A DNA stretch of 44,296 nt from Spirosoma profusum (GTDB lineage Bacteria; Bacteroidota; Bacteroidia; Cytophagales; Spirosomataceae). The first letter of the stretch is position 1, and each line of letters begins with the position of its first letter. Made by a program: the position numbers and the translations under genes. The stretch spans positions 1 to 44,296 of the forward strand of contig NZ_JACWZY010000046.1 in assembly GCF_014699005.1 (NCBI RefSeq), read 5' to 3'. Below are positions 8,575 to 18,100 of this stretch, piece after piece. The notes beneath the pieces are model-generated. The model made no database searches and had not been told where the DNA came from. It worked only from the letters and a program-made list of their open reading frames with translations.

Positions 8575-9623
8575 GGCGTTCCGGTTTTGTTCTTTACTTT
8601 CGCCAACTGAACTGCCGACTCAATCGCCAGCAGCATGGCATCGGGGCTGGCTACACCTTTACCGGCAATTTCAAAAGCGGTTCCGTGATCTACTGAGGTA
8701 CGTATGATGGGCAAACCCATTGTGATATTTACGCCTTTAACGCTATCCATCTGCTTTTTCTCGGCGTTCCATTTGAAACCCGTTAGTTTAAACGGAATAT
8801 GGCCCTGATCGTGGTACATCGCTACGACTCCACCGTAATAACCAGTTGCTGCTTTGGAGAACAACGTATCGGCGGGAACCGGACCTTCTACGTCAAATCC
8901 CCGGAGTTTAGCTTCGGTCACCGCTGGTGCGATTTCTTCATCATCTTCGGTACCAAACAGGCCCGAATCGCCAGCGTGCGGATTCAGACCCGCTACGCCA
9001 ATTTTTAGATTCGACTCGCCCAGTGAAATCAGTCCATTATGCAACAACTCAATTACCTCAAGAATCCGGTCTTTCTTCACCAGATCGCAGGCCTGCCGAA
9101 GCGATACGTGGGTCGATACGTGAATCACTTTTAATTGATCTTCAACTAACAGCATACCATATTTCTTCGTGTTGGTGTAGTGCGCGTAGATTTCAGTATG
9201 ACCAGCAAAATGATGACCGGCTTCGTTGATGGATTTTTTGTTGATCGGGCCCGTTACGGTTGCGTCAATTTCATCGGCCATCGCCAGATCGATAACGGTT
9301 TTTACGGATGCAAACGCGGCTTCGCCCGCCATGGCCGAGATTTCGCCGAATCGCAAATCGCTCAGCGCTACGTTGTTAAGATCATATACGTCAATCGTAC
9401 CAAACTGGAACGTAGCGTTTTGTATGGAGTGGATAGGACGTATTACTACGTTCAGGTTTAATCTTTTTGCTATATCCGAAAACACACCAGCATCGCCTAC
9501 CAGAACCGGGTTGCAGATTTCGTATACCGTCGGATTTAATAATGCCTTCACGGCTATTTCGGGACCGATGCTGGCTGGATCGCCCATTGTGATCCCGATT
9601 ATTGGTTTTTCTTCGTTGTTCAT
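8517..9623 (-). CDS. pdxA2: PdxA2-type 4-phosphothreonate dehydrogenase
   Basis: An NAD-dependent oxidative decarboxylase of the PdxA family. Beside a DUF1537 kinase it most likely converts 4-phospho-D-threonate (or the erythronate) to DHAP and CO2 rather than serving vitamin B6 synthesis. The entry motif GITMGDPASIGPEI and the three metal histidines in AGHTEIY, LNPHAGD and MYHDQGH are visible. I place the start at the ATG at 9623 (MNNEEKP), giving 368 aa. An in-frame ATG at 9707 lies inside a palindromic repeat and would add 28 residues unlike the family. The last residues (about KERKSDKNLRQYSLF) also come from a separate GAAAGAG-rich inverted repeat, so this gene is bounded by repeats at both ends. 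Function is well supported; substrate stereochemistry is not. Confidence 0.83.
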   Translation of the reverse strand: MNNEEKPIIGITMGDPASIGPEIAVKALLNPTVYEICNPVLVGDAGVFSDIAKRLNLNVVIRPIHSIQNATFQFGTIDVYDLNNVALSDLRFGEISAMAGEAAFASVKTVIDLAMADEIDATVTGPINKKSINEAGHHFAGHTEIYAHYTNTKKYGMLLVEDQLKVIHVSTHVSLRQACDLVKKDRILEVIELLHNGLISLGESNLKIGVAGLNPHAGDSGLFGTEDDEEIAPAVTEAKLRGFDVEGPVPADTLFSKAATGYYGGVVAMYHDQGHIPFKLTGFKWNAEKKQMDSVKGVNITMGLPIIRTSVDHGTAFEIAGKGVASPDAMLLAIESAVQLAKVKNKTGTPAGMKERKSDKNLRQYSLF

Positions 9624-9682
9624 TATTAGGGGTATTCCGATTTGCGGTTCTAATATATTGGGCTTGCCTGTACCTTCAGGTA

Positions 9683-9764
9683 TATAGTTTACGACTGCTT
9701 TTGTCATGCTGACGAAGCCGGCGGCCCGGCTTCGTCAGCATGACAAAAGCAGTCGTAAACTATA
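9683..9764. repeat. Perfect palindrome with 38-bp arms (TGTCAT family)
   Basis: The left arm 9683-9720 and right arm 9727-9764 are exact reverse complements around a 6-nt loop (GCGGCC). The inner part carries the family signature TGTCATGCTGACGAAG. The outer 18 bp of each arm are found only here, so the palindrome extends into flanking DNA. It lies between the aldolase stop and the true PdxA2 start and could act as an mRNA hairpin that tunes expression within the operon. Confidence 0.9.
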
Positions 9765-9768
9765 CACA

Positions 9769-10704
9769 TCAGATTTGTATTTCTTCCTTCGCCAGTAATT
9801 CAGCGAGGTCGGTTTTCAATGTAGTTTCTTCCTGCTCAGATTGTGGTTGTAATGGGGGCATCATAGTTGTTCCGCAGAGGCCATATTCCTGCATCAGCAC
9901 TTTCAGCGCCCATAACGATTCACCCAGCGTTCGGCCCGACTGGTACAAATGACCGAATACATCCGACTGATTCTGACAGGAAAACGCTTTCTCTTCGTCA
10001 CCGTTCTGAACCGCTTTCAGCATATCGCGGTATATGGCTGGAAACAGATTTCCCGTGCTGGGTACCAGACCATCGCTACCGGCCAGCATGGCATGGGCTG
10101 ATCGGGCCGCCCAACCCATAAAATGGCTGAAATCGGGTCGATTTGCCCAAAGCGCTACCGATTCCGTCAGCCGGTCCATGCTACGTTCCGAATCTTTAAC
10201 ACCGACAATATTCGGGTGATGACTTAACTCGTCGATCACTGGAATAGGAATCGACATGCGGGTCGTGGCGAAGATGTTGTAGATAATCATCGGGCCATTC
10301 AGTTGATCAGCCAACTGCTCGAAATAGCGTTTCATCTGCCCTTCCGATAAGACGTAATAGCAGGGGAGGGTAGCTGCTACCGCATCCACACCTGAATCGA
10401 AGCAGTAGTTGGCAAACTCAACCGACTCCTCCAGGCAATTCGCGGAAATACCCGCATACAGGATTGTGTCAGCGGATTGCCGCCCAGTCGATTTTAGTTT
10501 TGCCGCTTCGTTCACGTAAGCCTTTTTCACCGACATTGGCAACGAAGTCGCTTCCCCGGTGGTACCCAGGATAAAGGGCATGGCTTCGCTGGTATGGAGG
10601 TTAGACACCATCTTCTCAACGGCTGCTACGTCCAATCGATAGGCTTCGGTTAGTGGCGTAACCAGCGGAACCACAACGCCCTGGTATTTCTTTTTCATAG
10701 TCAT
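9769..10704 (-). CDS. DapA/NanA-family class I aldolase
   Basis: A dihydrodipicolinate synthase/N-acetylneuraminate lyase family enzyme, expected to split a 2-keto-3-deoxy sugar acid into pyruvate and an aldehyde through a Schiff base. The GTTGEA pyruvate-carboxylate motif is near residue 49 and the Schiff-base Lys is in IVGVKDSE near 173, with a Tyr-containing IYNIFATTR segment before it. The length of 311 aa is normal for the family. It starts 3 nt after the alcohol dehydrogenase stop, so the two are almost certainly translated together. That pairing suggests the aldehyde product is reduced by the neighbour. KDG, KDO, DHA or L-threo-3-deoxyhexulosonate are candidate substrates. It is unlikely to be the housekeeping DapA given its catabolic context. 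Confidence 0.82.
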   Translation of the reverse strand: MTMKKKYQGVVVPLVTPLTEAYRLDVAAVEKMVSNLHTSEAMPFILGTTGEATSLPMSVKKAYVNEAAKLKSTGRQSADTILYAGISANCLEESVEFANYCFDSGVDAVAATLPCYYVLSEGQMKRYFEQLADQLNGPMIIYNIFATTRMSIPIPVIDELSHHPNIVGVKDSERSMDRLTESVALWANRPDFSHFMGWAARSAHAMLAGSDGLVPSTGNLFPAIYRDMLKAVQNGDEEKAFSCQNQSDVFGHLYQSGRTLGESLWALKVLMQEYGLCGTTMMPPLQPQSEQEETTLKTDLAELLAKEEIQI

Positions 10705-10707
10705 AGC

Positions 10708-11856
10708 CTAATAAGCGGCTGAATAAATGGCAATAGCATCATCACGGGTAATTTCCCGTGGATTATTTTTCAATAAGCGAGTGATTTTCAGAGCATCGTC
10801 GGCCATCTGAGGAATGGCATCTTTAGGAATTTCAACATCGCGTAATCGTGCCGGAATACCGCATTCCCGAATTAACTCCTTGATTTTCTGCACACCGTTG
10901 GCGGCTGTTTCAGCGCAATCTTTGCCTCGTTCGCACCCTAGCGCCGTAGCTACCTGAGCGTATCGACAGACAGCCGCCGGTATATTAAATTCCATAACAT
11001 ACGGCAGCAGCAACGCATTGGAGAGTCCATGCGCCAGATGGAACATACTGCCCAGTGGGTACGACAGTGCATGAACCCCCGCCGTGTTGACTGGCCCCAA
11101 ACAAAATCCGCCGAGCAGACTTCCCATAGCTACCTGAGAGCGAGCTTCTTCATCGGCTCCGTTGCGTACCGCCTGCACAATGTTGCTGGCAATCAGGCGC
11201 ATGCCTTCATACGCGTACATGTCGATGAAGGGTTGGGTAAACTTGTTGGTGTAAGCTTCCAGGCAATGCGTCAGCGCGTCGATACCGGTAGCGGCTGTAA
11301 TCGACGGCGGAACACTCATCGTCAGCAGCGGATCGACGTACACGATATCCGGCACCAGAAATGGGCTGATAATTCCTTTTTTCTGATTATCAGCATTATC
11401 GACCAGAATGGCGTTCGGGGAGGCTTCACTACCCGTTCCCGACGTAGCAGGTACGCAGATGAGTTTTTTACTACGTCCGCTCAGGTTGCCGATACCCAGC
11501 ATGGCGGTAAGCGTCTGGTCGTTGTCGAGTTGAGCGGCAACCAGTTTCGCTACGTCGAGTACGCTGCCGCCACCAATTCCCAGCACTACGTCGGGATTAA
11601 ATGGGTTCACCGATTCCATCAACGTAGTGAAATCGGTAAACGACGGTTCCTGGACGATGCTGGTATCAGTTTGAACCTGTATTCCGTTGACTTCCAACGT
11701 AGCAACAAGATTCTTCAACGTACTAAGCAACGGACTGATCGTGATTAGCAGCACACGTTTGGGCGTTAAGCGAATCACCTCATCGGCCAGATTCGCCAGC
11801 GACCCGTTGCCAAAGACCAGTTTGCCGGGGAATTGTATGGTTAAAAATTGACTCAT
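10708..11856 (-). CDS. Iron-containing alcohol dehydrogenase
   Basis: A group III Fe-dependent alcohol dehydrogenase of 382 aa, acting in the cytosol with NAD(P)H. The nucleotide-binding loop GIGGGSVLDVAK (near residue 92), the TSGTGSEAS loop (near 140), and the metal ligands in GIDALTHCLEAY, VHALSYPLG and HGLSNALLLPY are present. I choose the ATG at 11856 (MSQFLTIQF), because the upstream in-frame ATG at 11889 lies in a palindromic repeat and adds 11 non-family residues. It sits directly before the aldolase gene, so reduction of the aldolase's aldehyde product is the simplest role. Lactaldehyde reductase-like activity is the main alternative. Confidence 0.85.
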   Translation of the reverse strand: MSQFLTIQFPGKLVFGNGSLANLADEVIRLTPKRVLLITISPLLSTLKNLVATLEVNGIQVQTDTSIVQEPSFTDFTTLMESVNPFNPDVVLGIGGGSVLDVAKLVAAQLDNDQTLTAMLGIGNLSGRSKKLICVPATSGTGSEASPNAILVDNADNQKKGIISPFLVPDIVYVDPLLTMSVPPSITAATGIDALTHCLEAYTNKFTQPFIDMYAYEGMRLIASNIVQAVRNGADEEARSQVAMGSLLGGFCLGPVNTAGVHALSYPLGSMFHLAHGLSNALLLPYVMEFNIPAAVCRYAQVATALGCERGKDCAETAANGVQKIKELIRECGIPARLRDVEIPKDAIPQMADDALKITRLLKNNPREITRDDAIAIYSAAY

Positions 11857-11878
11857 TCGGTTAAATTCTGATTGAGTG

Positions 11879-11963
11879 TTTTTTGTCATTCTGAGGAACG
11901 AAGAATTTTAAAGCGTCACATTAGGAAAGTTTAAGATTCTTCGTTCCTCAGAATGACAAAAAA
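11879..11963. repeat. Palindromic repeat, TGTCAT family (variant T/A)
   Basis: Arms 11879-11906 and 11936-11963 are exact 28-bp reverse complements. Within the left arm, ATTCT...AGAAT also forms a small inner inverted repeat. The variable base reads T in TCATTCTGA and A in AAGAAT, keeping both pairings. Located between the alcohol dehydrogenase start and the propeller gene stop. Confidence 0.9.
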
Positions 11964-11970
11964 ATGATCT

Positions 11971-13119
11971 CTAATCCTTCGTAATCTCTTTGGCAATCGG
12001 TGCTGAGTACCCGTCCATCGAAGGCCAGACACCGTTTTCAATTGGTTTGATCTTCAGTCTTTTCGGATCAATAACGGCATGTTTAATCTTCTGACGACGC
12101 CAGGTATAAATCACGTGAATCATTCCGTCACTTGTCTGAATTACAGATGGATATGAGTATTGGCTAATCGGCGAATCTTCCAGAATCATAGCTGCGGACC
12201 AGTTTTTTCCATCGTTCGATATAGCTAGATTCAACGGAGTGCGTGGGCCTTTGGCAAGATCACCGGGTGGTAATACGTGGTTATACACCAGCACCTGCCG
12301 ACCATCTTTCAGCGTGACCGCGTCGGTGCCTGAGTTATTGTTCGGTAAGTTCGTTTTGCTTAGTGGTGACCAGGTTTCGCCGTTATCTGTTGACCAGGAT
12401 TCTTCAATAGCGCGGTCTTTGCTACGTGCCAGAATCTGGAGTTTACCGTTTCCGTACGACAAAACACTGGGTTGAATAGCATTCAAAGTTTTTCCGTCGT
12501 TGATCGGCCCAACTTTTCGCCACGTTTTGCCAAAATCAGGGGTTATTTCGAAATGTAGTTTCCAGCCAGCGCCTTCCGTACTGGACGGACAAACTAGGTT
12601 TCCATTACTGAGTAAAACCGGTTTGTTTTTGACTGGGCCAATATAGCCTTCGGGCAACTTCTTTGCCGCCGACCATGTACGCCCGCCATCCGACGACGTT
12701 TTCAGTTGTCCCCACCACTTCGACGGACTTGGGCCAACCTTGTAGAAAAGCATCAAATCACCTTTGGGTATCTGATACAGAACTGGATTCCAGCAGGCGT
12801 ATCGCAACGTATCATTGACGATACCATTCGCTACGTTCTGCGGAGCCAGCCACTGGGCGGCACCCTGCTTGCCTTTTTCCTGCCGACTGATCCAGATGCA
12901 TACATCCGGATTTCGCTCTTTAGTACCTCCAAACCAGGCTGATACCAACCCAGTTGGCGTTTCGGCGATGGTAGCGGCATGACTTTCCGGGAAAGGCGGA
13001 TTCTCAACCACAAACTCATCCGTCACCAATCCTGATTGCCACTTGGCTACCTGAGCGAACGTAGCACTGGAAAACGCCAGTGTGATGAGTAGGGCTATAT
13101 AACGTGTTTTTCTATTCAT
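11971..13119 (-). CDS. Secreted sialidase-fold (BNR) six-bladed propeller enzyme
   Basis: An exported beta-propeller of the exo-sialidase/BNR superfamily (382 aa). The signal peptide MNRKTRYIALLITLAFSSA ends before AKWQSG. Asp-box-like repeats are visible (SSDGGRTWS, TPDFGKTWR, STDNGETWS, SNDGKNWS), together with the WFGGTKERNPDV motif near residue 58 common to this bacterial subfamily. The family includes sialidases, ketodeoxy-sugar hydrolases and some rhamnose-glucuronate lyases, so the exact bond is unknown. In a pectin locus, release of a ketodeoxy sugar such as DHA or KDO is attractive but unproven. The start at 13119 is preferred over the repeat-borne ATG at 13155 because it begins a clean signal peptide. 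Confidence 0.78.
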   Translation of the reverse strand: MNRKTRYIALLITLAFSSATFAQVAKWQSGLVTDEFVVENPPFPESHAATIAETPTGLVSAWFGGTKERNPDVCIWISRQEKGKQGAAQWLAPQNVANGIVNDTLRYACWNPVLYQIPKGDLMLFYKVGPSPSKWWGQLKTSSDGGRTWSAAKKLPEGYIGPVKNKPVLLSNGNLVCPSSTEGAGWKLHFEITPDFGKTWRKVGPINDGKTLNAIQPSVLSYGNGKLQILARSKDRAIEESWSTDNGETWSPLSKTNLPNNNSGTDAVTLKDGRQVLVYNHVLPPGDLAKGPRTPLNLAISNDGKNWSAAMILEDSPISQYSYPSVIQTSDGMIHVIYTWRRQKIKHAVIDPKRLKIKPIENGVWPSMDGYSAPIAKEITKD

Positions 13120-13144
13120 TTCATTATGAGGCTTTTTCTGTTGA

Positions 13145-13254
13145 TTTCTTGTCATGCTGACGAAGGAAGCATCTTAAAGTATCCAAACTTGAGATTTATG
13201 AAACATTAAGATGCTTCGTTCCCGCTCCGGCGGCCCGGTCAGCATGACAAGAAA
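13145..13254. repeat. Palindromic repeat, TGTCAT family (variant G/C)
   Basis: Outer arms TTTCTTGTCATGCTGAC (13145-13161) and its exact complement (13238-13254) enclose inner complementary stretches around GAAGCATCTTAA and TTAAGATGCTTC. The variable base is G in TCATGCTGA and C in AAGCATC. It lies between the two propeller genes. Confidence 0.88.
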
Positions 13255-13256
13255 AA

Positions 13257-15194
13257 TCACTCTGCTCGGTTCTGTAATGCGCTTGTTTTAAAAGACTTAA
13301 TCACGTAAACGGCTTCAGGCTCCAATTCACCACCTTTAGGCAGATCGTAGCTCTGGTCAGTAGGCGTATCAGCATCCGGAAAACGGCGCACCCCACCCGT
13401 TCGGAAAACAACCCGACGGAACGACGCTACAGGCGCAAAAAACAACCGCGTTCCTTTCGACTGACCGTTGACGAACGTAGTGAACATCCGTTTGTCGCGG
13501 TCCAATTCGATACGTACGTCATACTGTTTCCCCGCTTCGTATTTCTGAATGTTCGAATCGCGGTAGCCCACTTTGGCCTTCAACAGGCTGTCGGAATCAA
13601 ACATCAGTCGTACTGCTGCATTGCCTTTCGCATCCTGAAACTCAATGTGTAACGTACCTTTATTGGCTCGGTCGGCGGTCCGATGTTGAGGAGCTACCGT
13701 AAACTCGACGACAACTTTCTTTGAATCAGGAATCACCCGCTCCGCTTTGGCGTAATCGAACGGATCTTTGTCACGTAGCACCAGCGCTTTCGCTCCGTCT
13801 AGTGGCTCGATTTTGGCCGATGCGTAGATTGGACTGTAGATGTTCCAGAGTTTCAGTTCTTCGCCCGCAGGCAACGTAGCAAAGGTTTCGTTCGGGTGCG
13901 AAGTCACTACGTCGGTGACAGGTACCGGAATCCTGGAAACCCAGATATCTTCCTTATTCACACTGTACGTCACCCACAAATTGCCATCAGGCGGAGTACC
14001 GTTTCCTTCTTCGATACCGCGAACGTACTGAGGGCCATAGGACTTGTAAGCGCCACCGTAGCGCATGGACGTAATTTCGCCATTGACCAGCAGCAGATTC
14101 GTGTAATTCAGCCCGTCTTTGCTGGTCGACAAGGCCAACGGCCAGCGGAATTCCGATGGATTGTAGACGGTAACGTACTGCCCATCCGACGTTTTTTGCC
14201 CCCAGATTTTGGCATTGCTATTCACAAAACCCGGTGCCCGAAGCGGATTGTAGAGCCAGGTTTTGCCGTCGTCTTTGCTGATTGTCGTCAAGGCATGTTT
14301 CCAGAGTCCAACCACCCGATTATCAGGCAAATGATAATAACTGAACGCCTTTACGTCTTTCTTAAGTGAAATCAACGGGTCGTTGCGGTCGGCTTCTTCA
14401 ATCCACTGTTGCATCATTAAGGTATTACTCAACAGTTCGTTGCAGGCATCCACAAAACCCTTGTCTTTCGAAGTCGTGTAAAACGGATACGTCGACTTGG
14501 TTCGGTCGGCGCTCCGATTATCCCAGGACGTATTGTGCCGGATGAAGTAAATTGGCCCGAACTTTCCATCGGAATAGATTTCGCGAACGGCCCGGCCGAT
14601 GCCATTTCCGTCGTTTGGGTCATCTTTCGGTCCCATCACGATGCCATAAAATCCAAGCGTCAGCAGCCGTTTGTTCGTTGCTACGTAGAAACCCATTCGC
14701 TGGTGCATCACCGCATACAAGTCCTTCGCCACCTCTGGCCGACCTTCCTTTTTCCAGCCATCGGGTATTTTGTAGGGCGGAAAAACGACCGTCGGTTTCG
14801 ACCAGTTGGAACCATCTTTTGACGTCAGAAGTAGTGTCTGGCCGGGTGGTACGTGTTCGCCAACCGGATTGCTCAGAAATTGAACGTAGTACGTATTGTT
14901 CCAGTAGGTCAGCATGGGCGCGTGGTTGTACGTCCAGTTCAAACCACCCGCCAACTCCGGGTGCTCGCGATTCGCCCTGAAAACCTGAATGTTATGCACA
15001 CCCACCGCAGGACCTAACTGCCCGTGGTGATAATCAACATTCGACAACGTAGTACCCACGTAGCGAACGGTGTCTTGCGCGTGGAGGTGAGTGAGGCAGA
15101 AAAATAATATTACCCCCAACCCCCTGAAGGGGGCTTTTAGGCCGCGAATTCTAGCCCCCTTCAGGGGGTTGGGGGTAATATTATTTTTCCTCAT
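13257..15194 (-). CDS. Secreted beta-propeller protein with C-terminal LamG-like domain
   Basis: A 645-aa exported protein. The mature part begins near residue 41 (QDTVRYVG). A five- or six-bladed propeller with BNR-type repeats follows (TSKDGSNWS near 126, ISKDDGKTWL near 308, STSKDGLNYT near 357), and residues about 470-635 look like a concanavalin/LamG-type sheet. It is probably a glycan hydrolase or lyase related to the sialidase superfamily; the reaction is unknown. Its ATG overlaps the stop of the upstream gene (ATGA), which fixes the start and implies translational coupling. Residues 3-31 are encoded by a perfect palindrome (15099-15189). The hydrophobic GVILFF of the signal peptide comes from that repeat, which is highly unusual. 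Confidence 0.75.
   Translation of the reverse strand: MRKNNITPNPLKGARIRGLKAPFRGLGVILFFCLTHLHAQDTVRYVGTTLSNVDYHHGQLGPAVGVHNIQVFRANREHPELAGGLNWTYNHAPMLTYWNNTYYVQFLSNPVGEHVPPGQTLLLTSKDGSNWSKPTVVFPPYKIPDGWKKEGRPEVAKDLYAVMHQRMGFYVATNKRLLTLGFYGIVMGPKDDPNDGNGIGRAVREIYSDGKFGPIYFIRHNTSWDNRSADRTKSTYPFYTTSKDKGFVDACNELLSNTLMMQQWIEEADRNDPLISLKKDVKAFSYYHLPDNRVVGLWKHALTTISKDDGKTWLYNPLRAPGFVNSNAKIWGQKTSDGQYVTVYNPSEFRWPLALSTSKDGLNYTNLLLVNGEITSMRYGGAYKSYGPQYVRGIEEGNGTPPDGNLWVTYSVNKEDIWVSRIPVPVTDVVTSHPNETFATLPAGEELKLWNIYSPIYASAKIEPLDGAKALVLRDKDPFDYAKAERVIPDSKKVVVEFTVAPQHRTADRANKGTLHIEFQDAKGNAAVRLMFDSDSLLKAKVGYRDSNIQKYEAGKQYDVRIELDRDKRMFTTFVNGQSKGTRLFFAPVASFRRVVFRTGGVRRFPDADTPTDQSYDLPKGGELEPEAVYVIKSFKTSALQNRAE
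15099..15189. repeat. Perfect palindrome with 37-bp arms inside a coding start (ACCCCCAACCCC family)
   Basis: Arms 15099-15135 and 15153-15189 are exact reverse complements around a 17-nt loop. The core ACCCCCAACCCCCTGAAG matches a second copy between susC and susD. The whole element is translated as part of the N-terminus of the downstream propeller protein. Confidence 0.92.
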
Positions 15195-18100
15195 AGCCCT
15201 TTACTTTTTTTCAACCAAATCACCTCGGCCCCTTCACTCTGTTTTTTCAAACTAACGACACTACCACCTTTCGCTACGTCGTTCGATTTGGTGATTTGCC
15301 CTGTTTTCGGATTTACAAAATATATAGTGAACGTACCAGCCGCTTTCGTCAGATCAAGCTGAACTGCATTCGATGATTCGTTGTAAAGAATATAGCCCGT
15401 TTTTTCGTCGCCCAATGCCCATTGGTTTGCAGGCGTTTGTGGCAAATCAAGCGGGTGCATTTTTGCGGCCTCAGCCAGAAATTGCGGGTCGGTCAATGAT
15501 GGTACGTTCGGCATGGAACCTCCGGCGATTAGCACCGCCCAGCCCATCGAATCGTAACTATCGGCGGCATACGTAACGGCCTTCTCCGGGAATTTTTGGC
15601 GATATTCTTTTACTGCCCGGTAGACCTGCTCAAACGAACTTTTCTTTGGCGGGGTTAGTCGGGCGTGCTGACGGGGAGCCAGATTCTGACCACCGGCGGG
15701 CGCATACGTAGCACCGTTGGCCTGATAATGCCAGTACCGAATGTCAATCAGATTGACGACCGAAGCACGTTTGGCATCGGCTAAAATCGCGTCCTGAACA
15801 TCTTTGGTAGTACTAAGACCAACGATTACTTTCCTGCCGGTTTCGCGTTCCCATTCGCTAATCGTATCAATCCAGAATTGCGTGAAAGACAGTGGACCGG
15901 TGTACTCAGCACTGATAAGCTGAATCACGCCCGTGTTACCCGTAAAATTGTTAAGACACTGGCGAATGTAGGCCCGATGCAATGCCCGCCGAACTGGATG
16001 CGATACGTCGTAAAATTGCTCAGCCATGAAAATTCGTTTGTCGCCCGCGTAGGGTACAGGTTCAGGAAAACCCGTGTTGTTGATATTGTTGGCGGGTCGC
16101 CAGGGGAAATCAGCGTAATGCGCACCCGCTTCGATGATGTTGTGCTGGAAATAATTTTCGTGAATCAAAGCCAGTCCTTTCTGGTCGGCAAGGTCGGCAA
16201 ACTGTTTCAGTCGATTCCAGTACCAATGGTTGTATTTGGTTAAATCGTATTTGCTCAGGCCATCCCAGGCCGTTTCTTTTCCACTGCGCGCGAACGGTAA
16301 CTCATAAAACGGCGGCCAAACGTCGCCATCCATCCGACGAATTCGTTCGTGATCGTCGCGCCGACGGTCGTACCAGAGACCATAATTGTGGTCGATAGCC
16401 AGTACGTTATCAGCCTTCATCGAATCGGTCATTACGTCCAGATTATCAGTCAATCCCTTGCCTGTCATACCTGGTACGTAGCGCGTAATATGTGATTTCG
16501 CTCCGGCCAATCCATAAGGGCGCGCGCTGCCATTCCACCAGGTTATTTCCTGCCGCCGACCAGCCAGCAACGTACCACCGCGAACCAGTTTCCCCTGCTG
16601 AATCTGCATTGGTTCCGCCTTTTTGACAAGTTGCTCTTTAGGAAGTCCGAGAACATCAATCGACTTCGCTGATGACGTAGCAGGAATGGGTTGACGCAGA
16701 GGTGCGGCTGTGATAAAATCGTATAATGTCGGCGCTGGCTTGATCGCTTCTTTCGTGAGTGCGGCCGCTACGTCGATTTTCGGACTGCTCGACGCTTCTG
16801 AGTCAACGGGCAACAGAATGGTTCGAGACGTAACACGCTCGCCCAAACGATCTTTCAATTGAGCGTAGTACAAACTACGTGGCTGCACATGCTCATTCGA
16901 CCGATCCCAGTAACCATCCCCTGAGAACTGCGCCCACGTACCGAACGCCCAATTTTGCGCCGTTGGAGGCTGGTAACAATCGACACGAGAAGCGGTGCAT
17001 TGCCAGAAAACACTGTTGGCCGCATTCCAGCCCGCGCCCTGTTCATCCTGACCACGATTGGCGAAACGTAGCGCGTTGCCATCCACATTCACTACGTCGA
17101 ACAGCACGCCCGACGCCCAACTATCGATACTGCCGCTGAAGCTGAATGGAAGATGTGACTCACACTGCACAAACGCGTTCGGCCCGGCACTGCAAAAACC
17201 AACCGCAAAATCGTGAATACCCGATTCTGAATAAAGTCGTTGAGAAAGAACTTGTTGCCCTTTGATAAAGAACGTATTACGTCGCTCTCCCCCAATTTCA
17301 GAAACCGGCTCCAGCGAATGGCAATCTTCAATGGTGATACGTTTGGCCGTTTCCTGAACAAATACCGCCGAACCCGCAAAGTGCCGAAACACAACCTGCC
17401 GTACCCAGGCGTCCTGCACGTTTTCGAGAACGATGGCCATCCAGCGATGGTCTTCGTCTTTCGGATTGCTTTTGTCGAATGTTGAAGCAAGTTGCAGATT
17501 TTCAATTCCCGTGTGCGTGATACGTCCCGGCCAGGCGTAGCGGGCAACCGTTCCGCTACCATAAGCCGAATCCAGCGCCGTCGTCAAGGGTGCATCCAGC
17601 GTGATTTCGGTATCGTTGACGGCGGTAATTTGCCGATCCCAAAACAGGTCGCGCTGACCCGGTTTCCAGCCTAGTGCCGAAATTCCTCCGCCGAACGTAT
17701 CAGTACCTAGTTTCTGAATCCACTCTTTAGTCGAAGGCCGACGAACCTGAACGTAATCGCCAATCTTAAAATCTGCTACGTTGGTAACGCGAATTTTGGT
17801 CGCGTTGACGGGAACGTAACGGTCAGAAATCGCGACCGAAGAAGCTAATTGACGGTCGTTTTTGCCAGAAATTGTTATAAGATTTTCACGACTGAAACCA
17901 GTTCCAAGCAGGGTTGTCGCATTCACGCCACTACCACGTAGCACTACGCCCGAAGCCGAAATGGTGAGACTGCCTGAGACTTCATGGACTCCTTTTTCCA
18001 GCAAAACCGTGCCACGAAAACCGTCTTTATTGGTCGGCAGCGACGCTACGTAGTCAATAGCCGCCTGAATCCGTCGTGTGGCATCGCCTTTGCGTACCGG

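Noticed and set aside
9769..10704. Housekeeping dihydrodipicolinate synthase
   Set aside because: The family signature is shared by many aldolases, and a position in a sugar-acid operon 3 nt from a dehydrogenase argues for a catabolic aldolase.
11029..11748. 239-codon plus-strand frame opposite the alcohol dehydrogenase
   Set aside because: Antisense shadow with composition of a mirrored gene; no motif or start signal.
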